Shown in pieces: positions 1 through 8,409 of a DNA stretch of 64,000 nucleotides. The stretch is from Pseudomonas sp. GD04019 (GTDB lineage: Bacteria > Pseudomonadota > Gammaproteobacteria > Pseudomonadales > Pseudomonadaceae). Under the pieces are notes generated by a model that saw only the letters and a list, made by a program, of their open reading frames with translations, had not been told where the DNA came from and searched no databases. Position numbers and translations under genes: made by a program. The stretch covers positions 186,001-250,000 of the forward strand of contig NZ_JAOEEA010000002.1 of NCBI RefSeq assembly GCF_029837695.1, in the 5' to 3' direction. How positions within the stretch are numbered: position 1 is the first letter of the stretch; each line of letters opens with the position of its first letter.

Positions 1-692
1 GATGGGTCGAAATTGGCCCCCAGCCAGCCGATGTAGTCGGCCAGGCCGGTGGGGTTGCCACGGTAGGTGGAGATGTTGCCGAGGTCGTGCGGGCGACCGA
101 GCAGGCCGACATCCAGCGCCCAGAACGGGTGCGTCATGGCCTGCAGCATGCGGCGCAGGGCGGCGTTCGGGCCGCTCATGCCGGAATGGGCGTCGCGGTA
201 GCGCGCGCCGGGGGTGGGCATGTCGACGGTGAACACCAGGGTGGTGATGCCGGCGGCCTTGGCCCGCTCCAGGGCGTTGCGCATGAAGCCGCGATCCTTG
301 AGCACATAGAGCTGGAACCACATGGGCCGGTCGATGGCCGGCGCCACTTCCTCGATCGGGCAGACCGAGACGGTGGACAGGGTGAAGGGAATGCCCTTGG
401 CCGCTGCCGCCTTGGCCGCCTGCACCTCGCCACGGCGTGCGTACATGCCGGTCAGGCCGACTGGGGCCAGGGCCACCGGCATGGCCAGCCTCTCGCCGAA
501 CAGCTCGGTTTCCAGGCTCAGTTCGGACATGTTCTTCAGCACGCGCTGACGCAGGGCGATGCCGGCCAGGTCCTCGACGTTGCGGCGCATCGTGTACTCG
601 GCGTAAGCGCCGCCGTCGATGTAGTGGAACAGGAACGGCGGCAGCTTGCGCTGCGCAGCGGCGCGGTAGTCGGTGGAGGCGGAAATGATCAT
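1..692 (-). CDS. lldD: L-lactate dehydrogenase (FMN, quinone-linked), N-terminal part, cut by window edge
   Basis: Oxidises L-lactate to pyruvate and passes electrons to the membrane quinone pool. Only about 230 N-terminal residues are visible; the frame stays open to base 1. The start [14 protein letters not shown] at 692 and the segment [14 protein letters not shown] match the family's N-terminus, followed by the alpha-hydroxy-acid oxidase barrel ([36 protein letters not shown]). The catalytic His/Arg region lies outside the window. It is the second gene of lldP-lldD, 55 bases after lldP, with a GC-rich hairpin in the gap. The ribosome-binding site is weak (GGGAAA). Confidence 0.95.
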   Translation of the reverse strand, partial: MIISASTDYRAAAQRKLPPFLFHYIDGGAYAEYTMRRNVEDLAGIALRQRVLKNMSELSLETELFGERLAMPVALAPVGLTGMYARRGEVQAAKAAAAKGIPFTLSTVSVCPIEEVAPAIDRPMWFQLYVLKDRGFMRNALERAKAAGITTLVFTVDMPTPGARYRDAHSGMSGPNAALRRMLQAMTHPFWALDVGLLGRPHDLGNISTYRGNPTGLADYIGWLGANFDP

Positions 693-717
693 GGAGGCAG
701 TTTCCCAAAATGAAGAT

Positions 718-737
718 GCCGGGCCTCGCGGCCCGGC
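718..737 (-). terminator. Intercistronic hairpin between lldP and lldD
   Basis: Perfect 8-bp stem GCCGGGCC/GGCCCGGC with a 4-base loop, immediately after the lldP stop codon and before lldD. No long T tract follows on the minus strand (ATCTTCATTTT), so it may be a partial terminator or an mRNA-stabilising structure that sets the lldP:lldD ratio. Confidence 0.5.
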
Positions 738-747
738 GGGTCACTCA

Positions 748-2433
748 TCAGTGCACAAGCATGCCGGTCAGCCAGTAGGCCTGGACCAGGGTGATGAGGC
801 CGACGAAGGCGGCGAAGATCAGGCTGTGCTTGAGGGTGAAGCGGAACAGGTCGGATTCCTTGCCGACCATGCCGGTGGCGGCGCAGGCCACGGCGATGGA
901 TTGCGGCGAGATCATCTTGCCGGTCACGCCGCCGCTGGTGTTGGCGGCCACCAGCAGGGTGTCGTTGACCCCGATCTGGTGCGCGGTGGTGGCCTGCAGC
1001 GAGCCGAACAGGGCATTGGACGAGGTGTCCGAGCCGGTCAGGAACACGCCAAGCCAGCCGAGGAACGGCGAGAAGAACGGGAACAGCGAGCCGGTGCCGG
1101 CCAGAACCAGGGCCATGGTGGTGGACATGCCGGAGAAGTTGGTGACGAAGGCGAAGGCCAGCACCATGCCGATCGACAGGATCGGCCACTTCAGCTCGAC
1201 GAAGGTTTCCTTGAAAGTGGTCAGACCAGTTTTGAAGTCGATCTTCAGGATCAGCATGGAGATCAGTGCGGAGAAGAAGATCGCGGTGCCGGTGGCGGAG
1301 ATCGGGTCCAGCTTGAATACGGCCGGGATCGGCGTGGGGTTGGCGACGATCGGGGCGACCTTCATCACCAGCTGGTCCAGGTGCGGGATGGCGAACAGGA
1401 AGACGAAACTTTCCAGCGCGCCACCCGGGGCGAACATGGCCTTGAACGGCTTGAGGGTCCAGATGGTGACCAGCACGGTCAGCACCAGGAAGGGCGACCA
1501 GGCCTTGAGGATCTCACCGAAGCTGTAGGGCGACGGGGTGGCGCCGCTCTGGCCGCCGAAGCCGCCGAGGGTGGCGGCACCGCCGGAGACGCTGACCACC
1601 TCGCTGTCCTCGGCGCGGCGCGGGCTCCAGACCTTGAGGAACAGGGTCAGGCTGACCAGGCTGACCAGGGCCGAAGTGATGTCCGGCAGTTCCGGGCCGA
1701 TGAAGTTGGACGTGAAGTACTGGGTGACGGCGAAGCTGCCACCGGCGACCAGCGCGGCAGGCCAGGTTTCCTTCACGCCTTTCCAGCCATCCATCATCGC
1801 CACCAGCCAGAACGGCACGATGATCGACAGCAGCGGCAGCTGACGACCGGTCATTGCGCCGATCTTGAACGGATCGATGCCGGTGACCTGGCCGGCCACG
1901 GTGATCGGAATGCCCAGGGCGCCGAAGGCCACCGGTGCGGTGTTGGCGATCAGGCACAGGCCGGCGGCGTACAGCGGGTTGAAGCCGAGGCCGACGAGCA
2001 GGGCGGCGGTGATCGCCACCGGCGCGCCGAAGCCCGCCGCGCCCTCGAGGAAGGCGCCGAAGGAGAAGCCGATCAGCAGCACCTGCAGGCGCTGGTCATC
2101 GGTGATCGACAGCACCGAGCTGCGGATGACCTCGAACTGGCCGCTCTTCACCGCGAGTTTGTAGAGGAACACTGCGGCGACGATGATCCAGGCGATTGGC
2201 CACAGGCCATAGGCGAAGCCGTAGCCGGCCGCGGCGAAGGCTTTTTCGGCGGGCATGCCGAAGGCGAAGATCGCCACCAGCAGCGACAGCGCCAGGGTGA
2301 TGGTGCCGGCGATGTGGCCCTTGAGGCGGAACACGGCCAGGGCCAGGAAGAAGAAGATGATCGGAATCAGTGCGGCGAGCGCCGACAGGCCGAGGCTGCC
2401 GAGCGGGGTATAGAGCTGTTGCCAGGTTTGCAT
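748..2433 (-). CDS. lldP: L-lactate permease, LctP family
   Basis: Inner-membrane lactate/proton symporter, 561 residues. The start [15 protein letters not shown] at 2433 is chosen over an upstream in-frame start at 2550 because AGGGAG lies 9 bases upstream and the N-terminus matches the family. Many hydrophobic segments are visible, plus the conserved stretches [19 protein letters not shown] and [16 protein letters not shown] [12 protein letters not shown]. First gene of the lldP-lldD operon, divergent from lldR. An A-rich AAAAACAA stretch abuts the ribosome-binding site (see 2443-2458), suggesting Crc/Hfq control. Confidence 0.95.
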   Translation of the reverse strand: MQTWQQLYTPLGSLGLSALAALIPIIFFFLALAVFRLKGHIAGTITLALSLLVAIFAFGMPAEKAFAAAGYGFAYGLWPIAWIIVAAVFLYKLAVKSGQFEVIRSSVLSITDDQRLQVLLIGFSFGAFLEGAAGFGAPVAITAALLVGLGFNPLYAAGLCLIANTAPVAFGALGIPITVAGQVTGIDPFKIGAMTGRQLPLLSIIVPFWLVAMMDGWKGVKETWPAALVAGGSFAVTQYFTSNFIGPELPDITSALVSLVSLTLFLKVWSPRRAEDSEVVSVSGGAATLGGFGGQSGATPSPYSFGEILKAWSPFLVLTVLVTIWTLKPFKAMFAPGGALESFVFLFAIPHLDQLVMKVAPIVANPTPIPAVFKLDPISATGTAIFFSALISMLILKIDFKTGLTTFKETFVELKWPILSIGMVLAFAFVTNFSGMSTTMALVLAGTGSLFPFFSPFLGWLGVFLTGSDTSSNALFGSLQATTAHQIGVNDTLLVAANTSGGVTGKMISPQSIAVACAATGMVGKESDLFRFTLKHSLIFAAFVGLITLVQAYWLTGMLVH

Positions 2434-2442
2434 TGCGGGTGG

Positions 2443-2458
2443 CTCCCTAATTGTTTTT
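2443..2458 (-). promoter_or_regulatory. Candidate Hfq/Crc (CA-motif) site at the lldP ribosome-binding site
   Basis: On the minus strand AAAAACAA (fits AANAANAA) at 2458-2451 is followed within two bases by the Shine-Dalgarno AGGGAG (2448-2443). Hfq-Crc represses targets with such A-rich motifs next to the start. Inference from motif and position only. Confidence 0.45.
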
Positions 2459-2535
2459 GGAGGTGCCTCGCGCTCGGTGATCCTCAGGCTTCTGGCCCGG
2501 CGGCGGCAGATCGAGCGACTCGATGACTTTGCGAT

Positions 2536-2552
2536 AATTGGTAATACCAATT
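2536..2552. promoter_or_regulatory. LldR operator, 17-bp perfect palindrome
   Basis: AATTGGTAATACCAATT is perfectly symmetric around the central base and contains the FadR/LldR-subfamily core TGGT-N3-ACCA. It lies between divergent lldP and lldR and resembles the E. coli LldR operator. It should be the lactate-responsive switch for lldPD, and possibly for lldR itself. Confidence 0.85.
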
Positions 2553-2733
2553 TACAAGGCCAGGCGCTCAGGGTAAAAGCCTGGCTTCGGCCGTGTCAAT
2601 TTGTCGGTCTGCGACTTTGGTCGAGTAGGGCGCTCGCGCCGCACCGCTTGTGGCGCCGGGCGGGGCTGGTTAGGCTGCCCGGCAAATGCCGTGGCACAGG
2701 CCGCGGCGCGCTGGGAATGAAGGTGAAAGTGGT

Positions 2734-3501
2734 ATGACATTCGGTCAGGTGCGGCAGCGCCGCCTGTCGGACGACATCGTCAGTCAGCTCGAATCGATGA
2801 TCCTCGAGGGCACGCTCAAGCCGGGCGAGCGCCTGCCGGCGGAGCGGGTGCTGGCCGAGCAGTTCGGTGTGTCACGCCCGTCGCTGCGCGAGGCGATCCA
2901 AAAGCTGGCGGCCAAGGGCCTGCTGGTCAGTCGTCAGGGCGGCGGCAACTATGTGGCGGCCGAGCTGGGCTCGACCTTCAGCGACCCGCTGCTGCATCTG
3001 CTGGAGAGCAATCCGGATGCGCAGCGCGACCTGCTGGAATTTCGCCACACATTGGAGGGTTCCTGCGCCTTCTATGCGGCGCAGCGCGCCACGCCGGTCG
3101 ATCATGAGCGCCTGCAGGCCGCCTTCGACGAGCTGCAGCGCTGCTATGCGCCGAACAGCAAGGCCAGCCGGGCGGAGGAGGGCGCGGCGGATGCGCGCTT
3201 CCATCTGGCCATCGCCGAGGCCAGCCACAACGCGGTGCTGCTGCACACCATTCGCGGCCTGTTCGATCTGCTCAAGCACAACGTGGTGACCAATATCGGC
3301 GGCATGTACCTGCAGCGCAGCGAGACCCGCGATCAGCTGCGCGCGCAGCACCAGGCGCTGTTCGAGGCGATTATCGAGCGGCGTGCTGAGGAGGCGCGGG
3401 AGCTGTCGCACCGGCATATCCAGTATGTGCAGGAGGTGCTGACCGAGGCACAGCAGGAGGCGCGGCGGCTGGAGCGGGCGCAGCGGCGCCAGGGGCTGTA
3501 A
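2734..3501 (+). CDS. lldR: GntR/FadR-family L-lactate utilisation regulator
   Basis: Transcriptional regulator of lldPD, 255 residues. A winged-helix GntR domain occupies about residues 8-75 (GERLPAERVLAEQFGVSRPS, then LREAIQKLAAKGLL), followed by an all-helical FCD effector domain (about 95-235; FRHTLEG, DARFHLAIAEASHN, HQALFEAI). The start at 2734 (MTFGQVRQRRLSDD) matches family N-termini; an upstream in-frame ATG at 2686 would add 16 unlike residues. AAGGTG precedes the chosen start. Divergent from lldP across the operator at 2536-2552. Lactate as ligand is inferred from context. Confidence 0.93.
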   Translation: MTFGQVRQRRLSDDIVSQLESMILEGTLKPGERLPAERVLAEQFGVSRPSLREAIQKLAAKGLLVSRQGGGNYVAAELGSTFSDPLLHLLESNPDAQRDLLEFRHTLEGSCAFYAAQRATPVDHERLQAAFDELQRCYAPNSKASRAEEGAADARFHLAIAEASHNAVLLHTIRGLFDLLKHNVVTNIGGMYLQRSETRDQLRAQHQALFEAIIERRAEEARELSHRHIQYVQEVLTEAQQEARRLERAQRRQGL

Positions 3502-3506
3502 GAGAA

Positions 3507-3527
3507 AAGGGCGGATGATCCGCCCTT
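3507..3527. terminator. Terminator between convergent lldR and smpB
   Basis: Stem AAGGGCGGA/TCCGCCCTT with a 3-base loop. Read on the minus strand it is followed by TTTTCTC, giving a good intrinsic terminator for smpB; the T tract is weaker on the lldR side. Confidence 0.8.
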
Positions 3528-3531
3528 GGTG

Positions 3532-4014
3532 TTATTCGTCCTTGCCCTTGCTGCGCATGGCGCGCTGGACCTCGCGGTCGGCATCCCGTTCTTTCTCGGT
3601 ATGGCGCTTGTCGAAGTCCTTCTTGCCCTTGGCCAGGGCGATTTCGCACTTGATCAGGTGCGCCTTCCAGTAGATCGACAGGGCCACGCAGGTGTAGCCC
3701 TTCTGCTGCACCGAGCCGAACAGCTTGTCCAGCTCGCGCTTGTTCAACAGCAGCTTGCGGGTGCGCGTCGGGTCGGCGATGACGTGGGTGCTGGCGGTCT
3801 TCAGTGGGGTGATGTGGCAACCCATCAGCCAGGCTTCGTCATCCTTGAGCAGGATGTAGCTGTCTACCAGCTGCGCCTTGCCGGCGCGCAGGCTCTTCAC
3901 TTCCCAGCCGGACAGGACCAGGCCGGCCTCGAACTTGTGTTCGATGAAGTAGTCGTGCAGCGCCTTTTTGTTCAGCGCGATGGTCCCGGTGGGGTGTTTC
4001 TTCTGCTTGGCCAT
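3532..4014 (-). CDS. smpB: SsrA-binding protein, trans-translation factor
   Basis: Binds tmRNA and carries it to stalled ribosomes. 160 residues, normal for the family. [18 protein letters not shown] at 4014 is the canonical N-terminus; conserved blocks [18 protein letters not shown] and GCHITPL and a basic C-terminal tail ([17 protein letters not shown]) are present. No Shine-Dalgarno is visible before the ATG, and a perfect TATAAT lies only 9 bases upstream, so the mRNA may be leaderless. An in-frame upstream start at 4089 would lie upstream of that promoter. Convergent with lldR. Confidence 0.97.
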   Translation of the reverse strand: MAKQKKHPTGTIALNKKALHDYFIEHKFEAGLVLSGWEVKSLRAGKAQLVDSYILLKDDEAWLMGCHITPLKTASTHVIADPTRTRKLLLNKRELDKLFGSVQQKGYTCVALSIYWKAHLIKCEIALAKGKKDFDKRHTEKERDADREVQRAMRSKGKDE

Positions 4015-4023
4015 AGGGCGCGC

Positions 4024-4029
4024 ATTATA
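4024..4029 (-). promoter_or_regulatory. smpB -10 element (TATAAT)
   Basis: A consensus TATAAT on the minus strand ends 9 bases before the smpB ATG. Transcription would then start about 3 bases upstream of the start codon. No convincing -35 is seen 16-18 bases upstream. Confidence 0.55.
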
Positions 4030-4061
4030 GGGAGTCGATGCGCCCGTGGCGACAGGTGCGC

Positions 4062-4090
4062 TTGAGGGGGCAGGTCGAATTCCGCACAAT
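4062..4090 (+). promoter_or_regulatory. Candidate sigma-70 promoter for ratA-rnfH
   Basis: TTGAGG, a 17-base spacer and CACAAT lie about 54 bases upstream of the ratA ATG. Reasonable spacing, moderate match. Confidence 0.45.
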
Positions 4091-4143
4091 GCGCGCTCCG
4101 TGGCGCCCGGCTAGCCGGCGCAGCAGTTCAGGATCCAAGGCTG

Positions 4144-4578
4144 ATGAGCACCCGCATTCAACGCTCGGCCCTGTTGCCTTACCCGGCACAGGCCCTCTAT
4201 GACCTGGTCAACGACGTGGCCAGCTATCCGCAATTCCTGCCCTGGTGCGCGGCGTCCGAGGTGCTGGAGTCCAGCGAGAGCGAGATGCGCGCCACTCTGA
4301 CGGTGGCCAAGGGGGGCATCAGCCAGCAGTTCACCACGCGCAATCGCCTGGTACCGGGCAGGTCCATGGACATGCAGCTGGTGAGCGGTCCGTTCTCCAA
4401 GTTGCACGGTGTGTGGGAATTCAAGGCGCTCGGCGACAAGGCCTGCAAGATCAGCCTGGACATGACCTTCGATTACGCCGGGCCGCTGGTCAAGGCGACG
4501 CTCGGTCCGCTGTTCACCCAGGCGGCCAACACCATGGTCGATGCCTTCTGCCAGCGCGCCAAGCAGCTTTATGGCTGA
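4144..4578 (+). CDS. ratA: RatA/COQ10-type START-domain protein
   Basis: 144-residue polyketide-cyclase/START-fold protein. In E. coli RatA is described as a toxin that blocks 70S assembly; homologues (Coq10) bind ubiquinone, so the cellular role is not certain. Typical blocks: N-terminal SALLPYPAQALYDLVNDV, YPQFLPWC, GPFSKLHGVWEF and the C-terminal helix TQAANTMVDAFCQRAKQLYG. The stop overlaps the start of rnfH by 8 bases, implying translational coupling. This pairing next to smpB and bamE is the usual gammaproteobacterial arrangement. Confidence 0.9.
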   Translation: MSTRIQRSALLPYPAQALYDLVNDVASYPQFLPWCAASEVLESSESEMRATLTVAKGGISQQFTTRNRLVPGRSMDMQLVSGPFSKLHGVWEFKALGDKACKISLDMTFDYAGPLVKATLGPLFTQAANTMVDAFCQRAKQLYG

Positions 4579-4876
4579 GATCGACATCGAGGTGGTGTAT
4601 GCCCTCGAAGGCCAGCAGCGCCTGCTGCGCCTGAGCGTGCCGGTAGGTACCACCGTGCGCGAGGCGGCGCTGCGCTCGGGCATGCAGGCGTATTTTCCGG
4701 GGCTGGAGCTGGCGCAGGTGCCCCTGGGCATCTTCGGCAAGCTGGTGGCCAAGCCGGAGGGGCGGGTGCTGGAGGCGGGGGAGCGGGTCGAGATTTATCG
4801 GCCGCTGCTGGCCGACCCCAAGGAAGTACGCAAGGCGCGCGCGGCGCGAGCCAAGGCGGCGCAGCAGGGCGACTGA
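4571..4876 (+). CDS. rnfH: RnfH family ubiquitin-like protein
   Basis: 101-residue small beta-grasp protein (UPF0125). The pattern IDIEVVYALEGQQRLLRL, GTTVREAALRSGM and GERVEIYRPLLADPKEVRK is typical. It starts inside the last codons of ratA (8-base overlap). Sometimes called RatB as partner of RatA, but an antitoxin role is unproven. The C-terminal tail is Ala/Lys/Arg-rich. Followed by a strong bidirectional terminator. Confidence 0.88.
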   Translation: MAEIDIEVVYALEGQQRLLRLSVPVGTTVREAALRSGMQAYFPGLELAQVPLGIFGKLVAKPEGRVLEAGERVEIYRPLLADPKEVRKARAARAKAAQQGD

Positions 4877-4895
4877 GCCATTTTCAGCGGCCATG

Positions 4896-4923
4896 AAAAA
4901 GCCCGGCATTGACCGGGCTTTTT
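4896..4923. terminator. Bidirectional intrinsic terminator, rnfH / bamE
   Basis: AAAAAGCCCGG stem, 6-base loop, CCGGGCTTTTT. A tracts and T tracts on both sides make it work in both directions between the convergent genes. Confidence 0.9.
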
Positions 4924-4933
4924 GTGTAACGGA

Positions 4934-5449
4934 TTACTGCGGCTGCGGGTCCAGCGGCTCCGGGATCGGCACCGGGATCGGCTCGGCGGCATCCACTTCG
5001 TCCTGGATCTGCTCCAGCAGGGAGCCAGGTTTGGCCGGCTCTTCGGCCTGCTGCTGCGGCTGCTGGTTGATGCTGGTATCGCTGCCTTCGCCGAGGATTT
5101 CCTGGTCGCGGCTGACGCCCGGCATGAAATCGCCGGCCAGGCCGATCAGTTGATCGCTGCCGTCGAACATCAGGCTGATGCGTTCCTGGTAACGCTGACG
5201 ACCGCCAGGTTGAATGCTGTACAGATAATCCCAGCGCTTGGCGTGGAAGGTATCGGTGATCAGCGGGTTGCCCATGATAAACCGCACTTGGCGTTGGGTC
5301 ATTCCGGGCTTCAACTGGTCTATCATGTCTTGTGTAACGACATTGCCCTGCTGGATGTCGATTTTGTAGACCCCGGGAAACGAACAGCCGGCGAGTGCGA
5401 ACAGACCCACGAGGGTGAGGCTGGGCAGCAAGAGCTTGGTGTTTTGCAT
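4934..5449 (-). CDS. bamE: Outer-membrane assembly lipoprotein BamE/OmlA
   Basis: Accessory lipoprotein of the BAM complex that folds outer-membrane proteins. 171 residues from the start MQNTKLLL at 5449. Signal peptide with lipobox LAGC puts the lipidated cysteine at residue 22. SmpA/OmlA domain visible: [45 protein letters not shown]. The C-terminal third is low-complexity (Gln, Glu and Pro rich), longer than in E. coli but usual in Pseudomonas. Divergent from fur across a 97-base intergenic region. An upstream in-frame start (5482) is less likely. Confidence 0.95.
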   Translation of the reverse strand: MQNTKLLLPSLTLVGLFALAGCSFPGVYKIDIQQGNVVTQDMIDQLKPGMTQRQVRFIMGNPLITDTFHAKRWDYLYSIQPGGRQRYQERISLMFDGSDQLIGLAGDFMPGVSRDQEILGEGSDTSINQQPQQQAEEPAKPGSLLEQIQDEVDAAEPIPVPIPEPLDPQPQ

Positions 5450-5546
5450 CGGTGGGTGACTTCCACTATCTTGGCTGGGCAAATTAAACCCCGATCATAC
5501 CCGCATTAACGGGAGCTGCGAAGCAGCAACCACGAGAAAGCTGACC

Positions 5547-5960
5547 ATGGTTGAAAACAACGAACTGCGTAAGGCTGGCCTCAAGGTCACCCTGCCGCGC
5601 GTGAAGATTCTGCAGATGCTCGATTCGGCCACTTCCGGCCAGCGCCACATGAGTGCGGAAGACGTATACAAGGCCCTGATGGAGGCCGGCGAAGATGTAG
5701 GCCTGGCCACCGTCTACCGCGTGCTGACCCAGTTCGAGGCCGCTGGCCTGGTCGAACGCCACAATTTCGATGGCGGTCATGCCGTGTTCGAGCTGGCCGA
5801 CGGCGGTCACCACGACCACATGGTTTGCGTGGATAGCGGCGAAGTGATCGAGTTCTTCGATCCGGAAATCGAGAAGCTGCAGAAAGAGATCGTCAAGCAG
5901 CATGGCTTCGAGCTGGTCGATCACAATCTGGTGCTGTACGTGCGCAAGAAGAGCAAGTGA
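5547..5960 (+). CDS. fur: Ferric uptake regulator
   Basis: Iron-responsive repressor, 137 residues. N-terminal winged helix (LRKAGLKVTLPRVKIL, HMSAEDVYKAL, GLATVYRVLTQFEAAGLV), then the dimerisation/metal domain (HNFDGGHAVFEL, HHDHMVCVDSGEVIEF). Only one cysteine is present; the CxxC structural zinc pairs of E. coli Fur are absent, as in other Pseudomonas Fur proteins. The loop SATSGQRHMS appears a few residues longer than in P. aeruginosa Fur as I recall it. Divergent from bamE, a conserved pairing. Confidence 0.96.
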   Translation: MVENNELRKAGLKVTLPRVKILQMLDSATSGQRHMSAEDVYKALMEAGEDVGLATVYRVLTQFEAAGLVERHNFDGGHAVFELADGGHHDHMVCVDSGEVIEFFDPEIEKLQKEIVKQHGFELVDHNLVLYVRKKSK

Positions 5961-5973
5961 TTCGAGCTGGATA

Positions 5974-6000
5974 AAAAAGGCGCCCCGCGGGGCGCTTTTT
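5974..6000. terminator. Bidirectional terminator, fur / recN
   Basis: Stem GCGCCCC/GGGGCGC with a 2-base loop, flanked by an A6 tract and a T5 tract. Serves both convergent genes. Confidence 0.88.
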
Positions 6001-6018
6001 CATGGGCGGCTTTCGGCG

Positions 6019-7692
6019 TCAGCTCTGGGCGCTGGTGACCATCTTGCGGGCGTGCTGCAGGGATTCCTCGGTGAGGTCGACGCCGCCAAGCATGCGCGCG
6101 ACTTCCTCGACCCGTTGTGCGGTGTCCAGGTTGGCCACGGCGGTGCGGGTCTCCGCGCTGTCGCGTTGCTTGTGCACGAACAGGTGGTGGTGGCCCTGGG
6201 CCGCGACCTGCGGTAAATGGGTCACGGTCAGCACCTGACCGCGCTCGCCCAGGCGGCGCAGCAGCTGGCCGACCACTTCGGCGGTGGGGCCGCCGATGCC
6301 GACGTCCACTTCGTCGAACACCAGGGTCGGTACCCGCGAGGTTTGCGCGGTGATCACCTGGATGGCCAGGCTGATACGCGACAGCTCGCCGCCCGAAGCG
6401 ACCTTTGCAAGCGATTTCAGTGGCTGGCCCGGGTTGGCGCTGACCAGGAACTCCACCTGCTCCAGACCATAGGGTTGCGGTTCTTCGGCGCTACCCGCTT
6501 GCAATTCGATGCTGAAGCGACCGCCGGGCATGCCGAGGGTCTGCATTTCTACCTGCACGGCTTCGGCCAGGCGGCTGGCGGCCTGCTGGCGCAAGGTACT
6601 CAGCTCGGAGGCTTTCTCCTGATAGTGGCGGGCATAGGCGGCCAGCTCTTCGCCCAAACGCTCCACCGCCTCGTCGTCGGCGTTGAGGCTTTCCAGCTCT
6701 TCCAGCAATCGCTGCTGCAGTTCGGCCAGCTCGAAGGGCTGTACGCGGTGCTTGCGCGCGAGGCTGTAGATGGCGTCCAGGCGCTCTTCCAGCAACTGCT
6801 GGCGCTGCGGGTCGGCGTCGAAGTGGTCGAGGAAGCGATTCAGTTCGCCGACCGCTTCTTCGACCTGGATCTGCGCGCTGGCCAGCAGATTGGTCGCCTC
6901 GCCCAGGGCACCGGGCTGGCTGCTGAAGGCGGTGAGGCGGTTGAGGCTGGCGGTGAGAGCGGACAGCACATTGCCGGCGTCGCTCTCGCTACACAGGTCG
7001 AGCACCTGGCGGCAGGCGCCGAGCAGCTGTTCGGCGCTGCTCAGGGTCTTGTGCTCCTGCTCCAGCCTTTCCAGCTCGTTGTCGCCCAGGCCCAGGTTCT
7101 CCAGTTCTTCCAGCTGGTAGCTGAGCAACTGGTGGCGGGCACGCTGTTCGTCGCTGGTCGAGGACAGGCGCTGCAGCTCCTGACGAGTTTGGCGCCAGCG
7201 CTGGGCGGCCAGTTGTACCTGGCGAGCCAACTCCTGGCTGCCGGCATATTCGTCGAGCAGGCGGCGGTGGGTGTCGGGCTTGAGCAGTGATTGGTGCTCG
7301 TGCTGGCTGTGGATGTCGATCAGCAGCTCGCCCAGGGCCTTGAGGTCGCCGAGCGGGCAGGGCGCGCCGTTGATGTAGCCGCGCGAGCGGCCTTCGCTGG
7401 TGATGACGCGGCGCAGGATGCACGGGCCGTCGTTGTCCAGGTCGCGTTCGGCGAGCCAGGCGCGGGCCTCGGCGATGTCCTCCAGGTCGAAGCTGGCGAG
7501 GATGTCCGCTTTGTCGGCGCCGGGGCGGACCACGCCGCTGTCGGCGCGATCGCCCAAGGCCAGGCCGAGGGCGTCGAGCATGATCGACTTGCCGGCACCG
7601 GTTTCGCCGGTGATCACGGACATGCCGCGTTCCAGCTCCAGATCCAGGTGTTCGACGATGGCGTAGTTGTGAACGGACAGGTGCACCAGCAT
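6019..7692 (-). CDS. recN: DNA repair protein RecN
   Basis: SMC-like ATPase for double-strand-break repair, 557 residues. Walker A GETGAGKS at residues 29-36, a central coiled coil rich in Gln/Glu/Leu, then the ABC signature region (SGGELSRISLAIQVI) and Walker B (TLVFDEVDVGIGG) near the C-terminus. The start MLVHLSVHNYAIVEHL at 7692 has GGGAG upstream; the frame is open a further 246 codons upstream but that stretch crosses the promoter and is not family-like. A LexA box covers the -10 region, so it should be SOS-induced. Confidence 0.96.
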   Translation of the reverse strand: MLVHLSVHNYAIVEHLDLELERGMSVITGETGAGKSIMLDALGLALGDRADSGVVRPGADKADILASFDLEDIAEARAWLAERDLDNDGPCILRRVITSEGRSRGYINGAPCPLGDLKALGELLIDIHSQHEHQSLLKPDTHRRLLDEYAGSQELARQVQLAAQRWRQTRQELQRLSSTSDEQRARHQLLSYQLEELENLGLGDNELERLEQEHKTLSSAEQLLGACRQVLDLCSESDAGNVLSALTASLNRLTAFSSQPGALGEATNLLASAQIQVEEAVGELNRFLDHFDADPQRQQLLEERLDAIYSLARKHRVQPFELAELQQRLLEELESLNADDEAVERLGEELAAYARHYQEKASELSTLRQQAASRLAEAVQVEMQTLGMPGGRFSIELQAGSAEEPQPYGLEQVEFLVSANPGQPLKSLAKVASGGELSRISLAIQVITAQTSRVPTLVFDEVDVGIGGPTAEVVGQLLRRLGERGQVLTVTHLPQVAAQGHHHLFVHKQRDSAETRTAVANLDTAQRVEEVARMLGGVDLTEESLQHARKMVTSAQS

Positions 7693-7716
7693 GGAGAGCG
7701 CTCCCAAAAGTTTGTG

Positions 7717-7732
7717 CTGGGTATTTATACAG
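7717..7732 (-). promoter_or_regulatory. LexA (SOS) box over the recN -10 element
   Basis: CTG-N10-CAG, reading CTGTATAAATACCCAG on the minus strand, one base from the CTGT-N8-ACAG consensus. It overlaps the recN -10 TATAAA (7729-7724), which pairs with -35 TTGCCG (7753-7748) at 18 bases. LexA bound here would block RNA polymerase. Confidence 0.82.
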
Positions 7733-7758
7733 TGTTTTGTTTTGTCCCGGCAATAACC

Positions 7759-7786
7759 CTTGAAACCGTGCGACCGGCCCCCATAT
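7759..7786 (+). promoter_or_regulatory. Sigma-32 heat-shock promoter of grpE
   Basis: CTTGAAA, a 13-base spacer and CCCCATAT: an exact match to the sigma-32 consensus. Located about 54 bases upstream of the grpE ATG and only 26 bases from the divergent recN LexA box. Confidence 0.92.
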
Positions 7787-7839
7787 AGGCGGCAAGAAGC
7801 GCGGGCCATGACCCGCCGATGTATAGACAGGAGGAACCA

Positions 7840-8409
7840 ATGGCAGACGAACAGACCCTGGACACGACGAACCCGGAAGAGCAACTGGCGCCCGAGATGG
7901 CCGCCGGCGACGAGCTGGCTGCCCGTGTGCAGACCCTCGAAGAGCAGCTGGCCGCCGCCCAGGACAATTCCCTGCGCGTGGCCGCCGACCTGCAGAACGT
8001 GCGCCGCCGTGCCGAGCAGGACGTGGAGAAGGCGCACAAGTTCGCTCTGGAGAAATTCGCCAACGACCTGCTGCCGGTGGTCGACAGCCTGGAGCGTGGC
8101 CTGGAGCTGTCCAGCCCCAATGACGAGGCGATCAAGGCCGTGCGCGAAGGCATGGAGCTGACCCTCAAACTGTTCCACGACACCCTCAAGCGCTACCAGC
8201 TGGAGGCGGTCGATCCGCACGGCGCGCCGTTCAATCCAGAGCATCACCAGGCCATGGCCATGGAAGAGAGTACCCATGTCGAGCCGAACACCGTGCTCAA
8301 GGTGTTCCAGAAGGGCTACCTGCTCAACGGTCGCCTGCTGCGCCCGGCCATGGTCGTGGTGAGCAAGGCGCCAATCGCACCGCCGCCCTCCATCGACGAG
8401 CAGGCTTGA
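7840..8409 (+). CDS. grpE: Nucleotide exchange factor GrpE
   Basis: Releases ADP from DnaK. 189 residues. Acidic N-terminus, a long coiled coil (about 30-85, [20 protein letters not shown], then [21 protein letters not shown]), then the beta-wing domain ([34 protein letters not shown]). The start at 7840 is fixed by AGGAGGA 6 bases upstream; a start at 7819 would lie before that site. Own sigma-32 promoter upstream; the dnaK heat-shock promoter overlaps its stop codon. Confidence 0.97.
   Translation: MADEQTLDTTNPEEQLAPEMAAGDELAARVQTLEEQLAAAQDNSLRVAADLQNVRRRAEQDVEKAHKFALEKFANDLLPVVDSLERGLELSSPNDEAIKAVREGMELTLKLFHDTLKRYQLEAVDPHGAPFNPEHHQAMAMEESTHVEPNTVLKVFQKGYLLNGRLLRPAMVVVSKAPIAPPPSIDEQA

Noticed and set aside
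673..2526. 617-codon plus-strand frame over lldP
   Set aside because: Asp/Gln/Gly/His-rich shadow; the minus strand encodes lactate permease.
4144..4876. ratA-rnfH as a toxin-antitoxin pair
   Set aside because: RatA homologues are widespread COQ10-like proteins; the toxin label comes from E. coli and nothing here shows a true toxin-antitoxin system.
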